The notes beneath the pieces are model-generated. The model saw only the letters and a list, made by a program, of their open reading frames with translations. It had not been told where the DNA came from and made no database searches. From Thiomicrorhabdus sp. Kp2 (GTDB lineage: Bacteria; Pseudomonadota; Gammaproteobacteria; Thiomicrospirales; Thiomicrospiraceae), in contig NZ_ARWI01000001.1 in assembly GCF_000478585.1 (NCBI RefSeq), forward strand, positions 62,001 to 126,000: DNA of 64,000 bases, read 5' to 3'. Within the stretch, counting starts at the first letter, position 1. Each line of letters opens with the position of its first letter. Shown piece by piece: positions 63,565-64,000 of this stretch. Position numbers and translations under genes: made by a program.

Positions 63565-64000
63565 TTAATTTTCAATCATTTCATAAAGCGCTTCTGAAAG
63601 TTGAGAAAGTCTTTCTTTACTTTTAATAGCATTATTTTGTATGTCACTAATTAAAAAGACATCTTCTGCTTTTTCGCCTACGGTGTGAATTTTGGCATCA
63701 TGCAAACGGATGTTATTCTCTTTGAGTGCGCAGCCGATTCGAGCTAGCAGGCCTGGTGCATCTTTAGTGTTAATTGACAGCTCTGTAAGATAATCATTAA
63801 TTTGTTTAAAACCGACCTCTGTAGGTGTGTCGAAATGACGTGTTCTACGGTTTTTAATGGTGTGTGCCATTTCAATGGGTTGAACATCTGTTTGTGTTAG
63901 TTGGTATTGAATTTTATCAATCACTTCAAAGTGACGGCTTTCATCTAAGTAGTCTTGGGTATCACGATTTAAGAAGTACATCATAACCAACGTCATATTA
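63565..64000 (-). CDS. glnD: GlnD C-terminal part, cut by window edge
   Basis: The last 143 or so residues of the bifunctional PII uridylyltransferase/uridylyl-removing enzyme, which senses glutamine. Visible is the end of the first ACT domain, then an ACT domain with LTELSINTKDAPGLLARIGCALKENNIRLHDAKIHTVGEKAEDVFLISD. The frame is open through the right edge, so the Met at 63994-63996 is internal. Proximity to dapD matches the E. coli glnD-dapD order. A CAGGCCTG copy (63748) encodes Gly-Leu in the ACT motif. Confidence 0.88.
   Translation of the reverse strand, partial: NMTLVMMYFLNRDTQDYLDESRHFEVIDKIQYQLTQTDVQPIEMAHTIKNRRTRHFDTPTEVGFKQINDYLTELSINTKDAPGLLARIGCALKENNIRLHDAKIHTVGEKAEDVFLISDIQNNAIKSKERLSQLSEALYEMIEN

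Noticed and set aside
1957-63755. The iterated palindrome as a transposon-related element or REP-type repeat
   Set aside because: Copies share only 8-16 nt with no longer flanking homology, no target-site duplications are visible, and many copies lie inside intact genes. A short selected motif fits better than a mobile element.
1-64000. CRISPR arrays, tRNA or rRNA genes
   Set aside because: I found no regularly spaced direct repeats with unique spacers, no tRNA T-loop pattern (GGTTCGAATCC-like) in any spacer and no rRNA sequence.

Overview
The window looks like chromosomal DNA from a free-living, sulfur-oxidising type gammaproteobacterium of the Thiomicrospira / Hydrogenovibrio / Thiomicrorhabdus group (Piscirickettsiaceae). 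I infer this from the AT-rich coding style and frequent TTA/ATT codons, a periplasmic delta-class carbonic anhydrase, a Tat-exported Mo-bisPGD oxidoreductase operon, and gammaproteobacterial neighbourhoods such as arsC-like/dapE next to dapD and glnD. I see no rRNA, tRNA, insertion sequence, prophage or CRISPR array. The first gene (alpha/beta hydrolase) and the last (glnD) run off the edges.

Layout. 0-9.5 kb: hydrolase, carbonic anhydrase, MscS, dimeric dUTPase, a methyltransferase, an MBL-fold protein, a degenerate channel-like membrane protein, an Old Yellow Enzyme, a sensor-like membrane protein and small envelope proteins. 9.5-18 kb: an acyltransferase-like gene coupled to a ZIP-like transporter with two inserted cyclic-nucleotide-binding-like domains; divergent pirin/LysR; a short CheZ; AlkC; a pseudouridine synthase; YcgN. 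18-25 kb: a membrane protein with a CxxCH haem site, then the molybdoenzyme A-B-C operon with TorD-like and HybE-like chaperones. 25-33.4 kb: ApbC, SlyD, HemJ, a porin, and the FbpABC ferric-iron transporter divergent from a Cys-rich small protein across a Fur-box-like site. 33.5-47.4 kb: RimO, a PhnD-PAS-GGDEF-EAL receptor, a DNA glycosylase, TrhP plus YfhL-like ferredoxin, GST, a chemoreceptor, a UbiA-family prenyltransferase, CysM and CYTH. 47.4-57.9 kb: TolC, then a set suggesting peptidoglycan-fragment recycling (Tat lipoprotein peptide-binding protein, YkuD enzyme without signal peptide, two Dpp-like permeases, NagZ, MurB), interrupted by a DUF2202 gene preceded by what I read as a c-di-GMP-I riboswitch. 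57.9-64 kb: NSS transporter, a CNB protein, and lysine/peptidoglycan precursor genes dapE and dapD with the glnD 3' end.

The most striking signal is not a gene. The palindrome CAGGCCTG, usually extended to TACCAGGCCTGGTA, occurs at least 35 times in 64 kb (26 inside genes in all three reading-frame registers, 9 between genes), where composition predicts less than one. Two copies are extended into perfect 24- and 36-nt palindromes that serve as transcription terminators. It behaves like a genome-wide iterated DNA motif of the HIP1 or uptake-sequence kind and would be the first thing to follow up.
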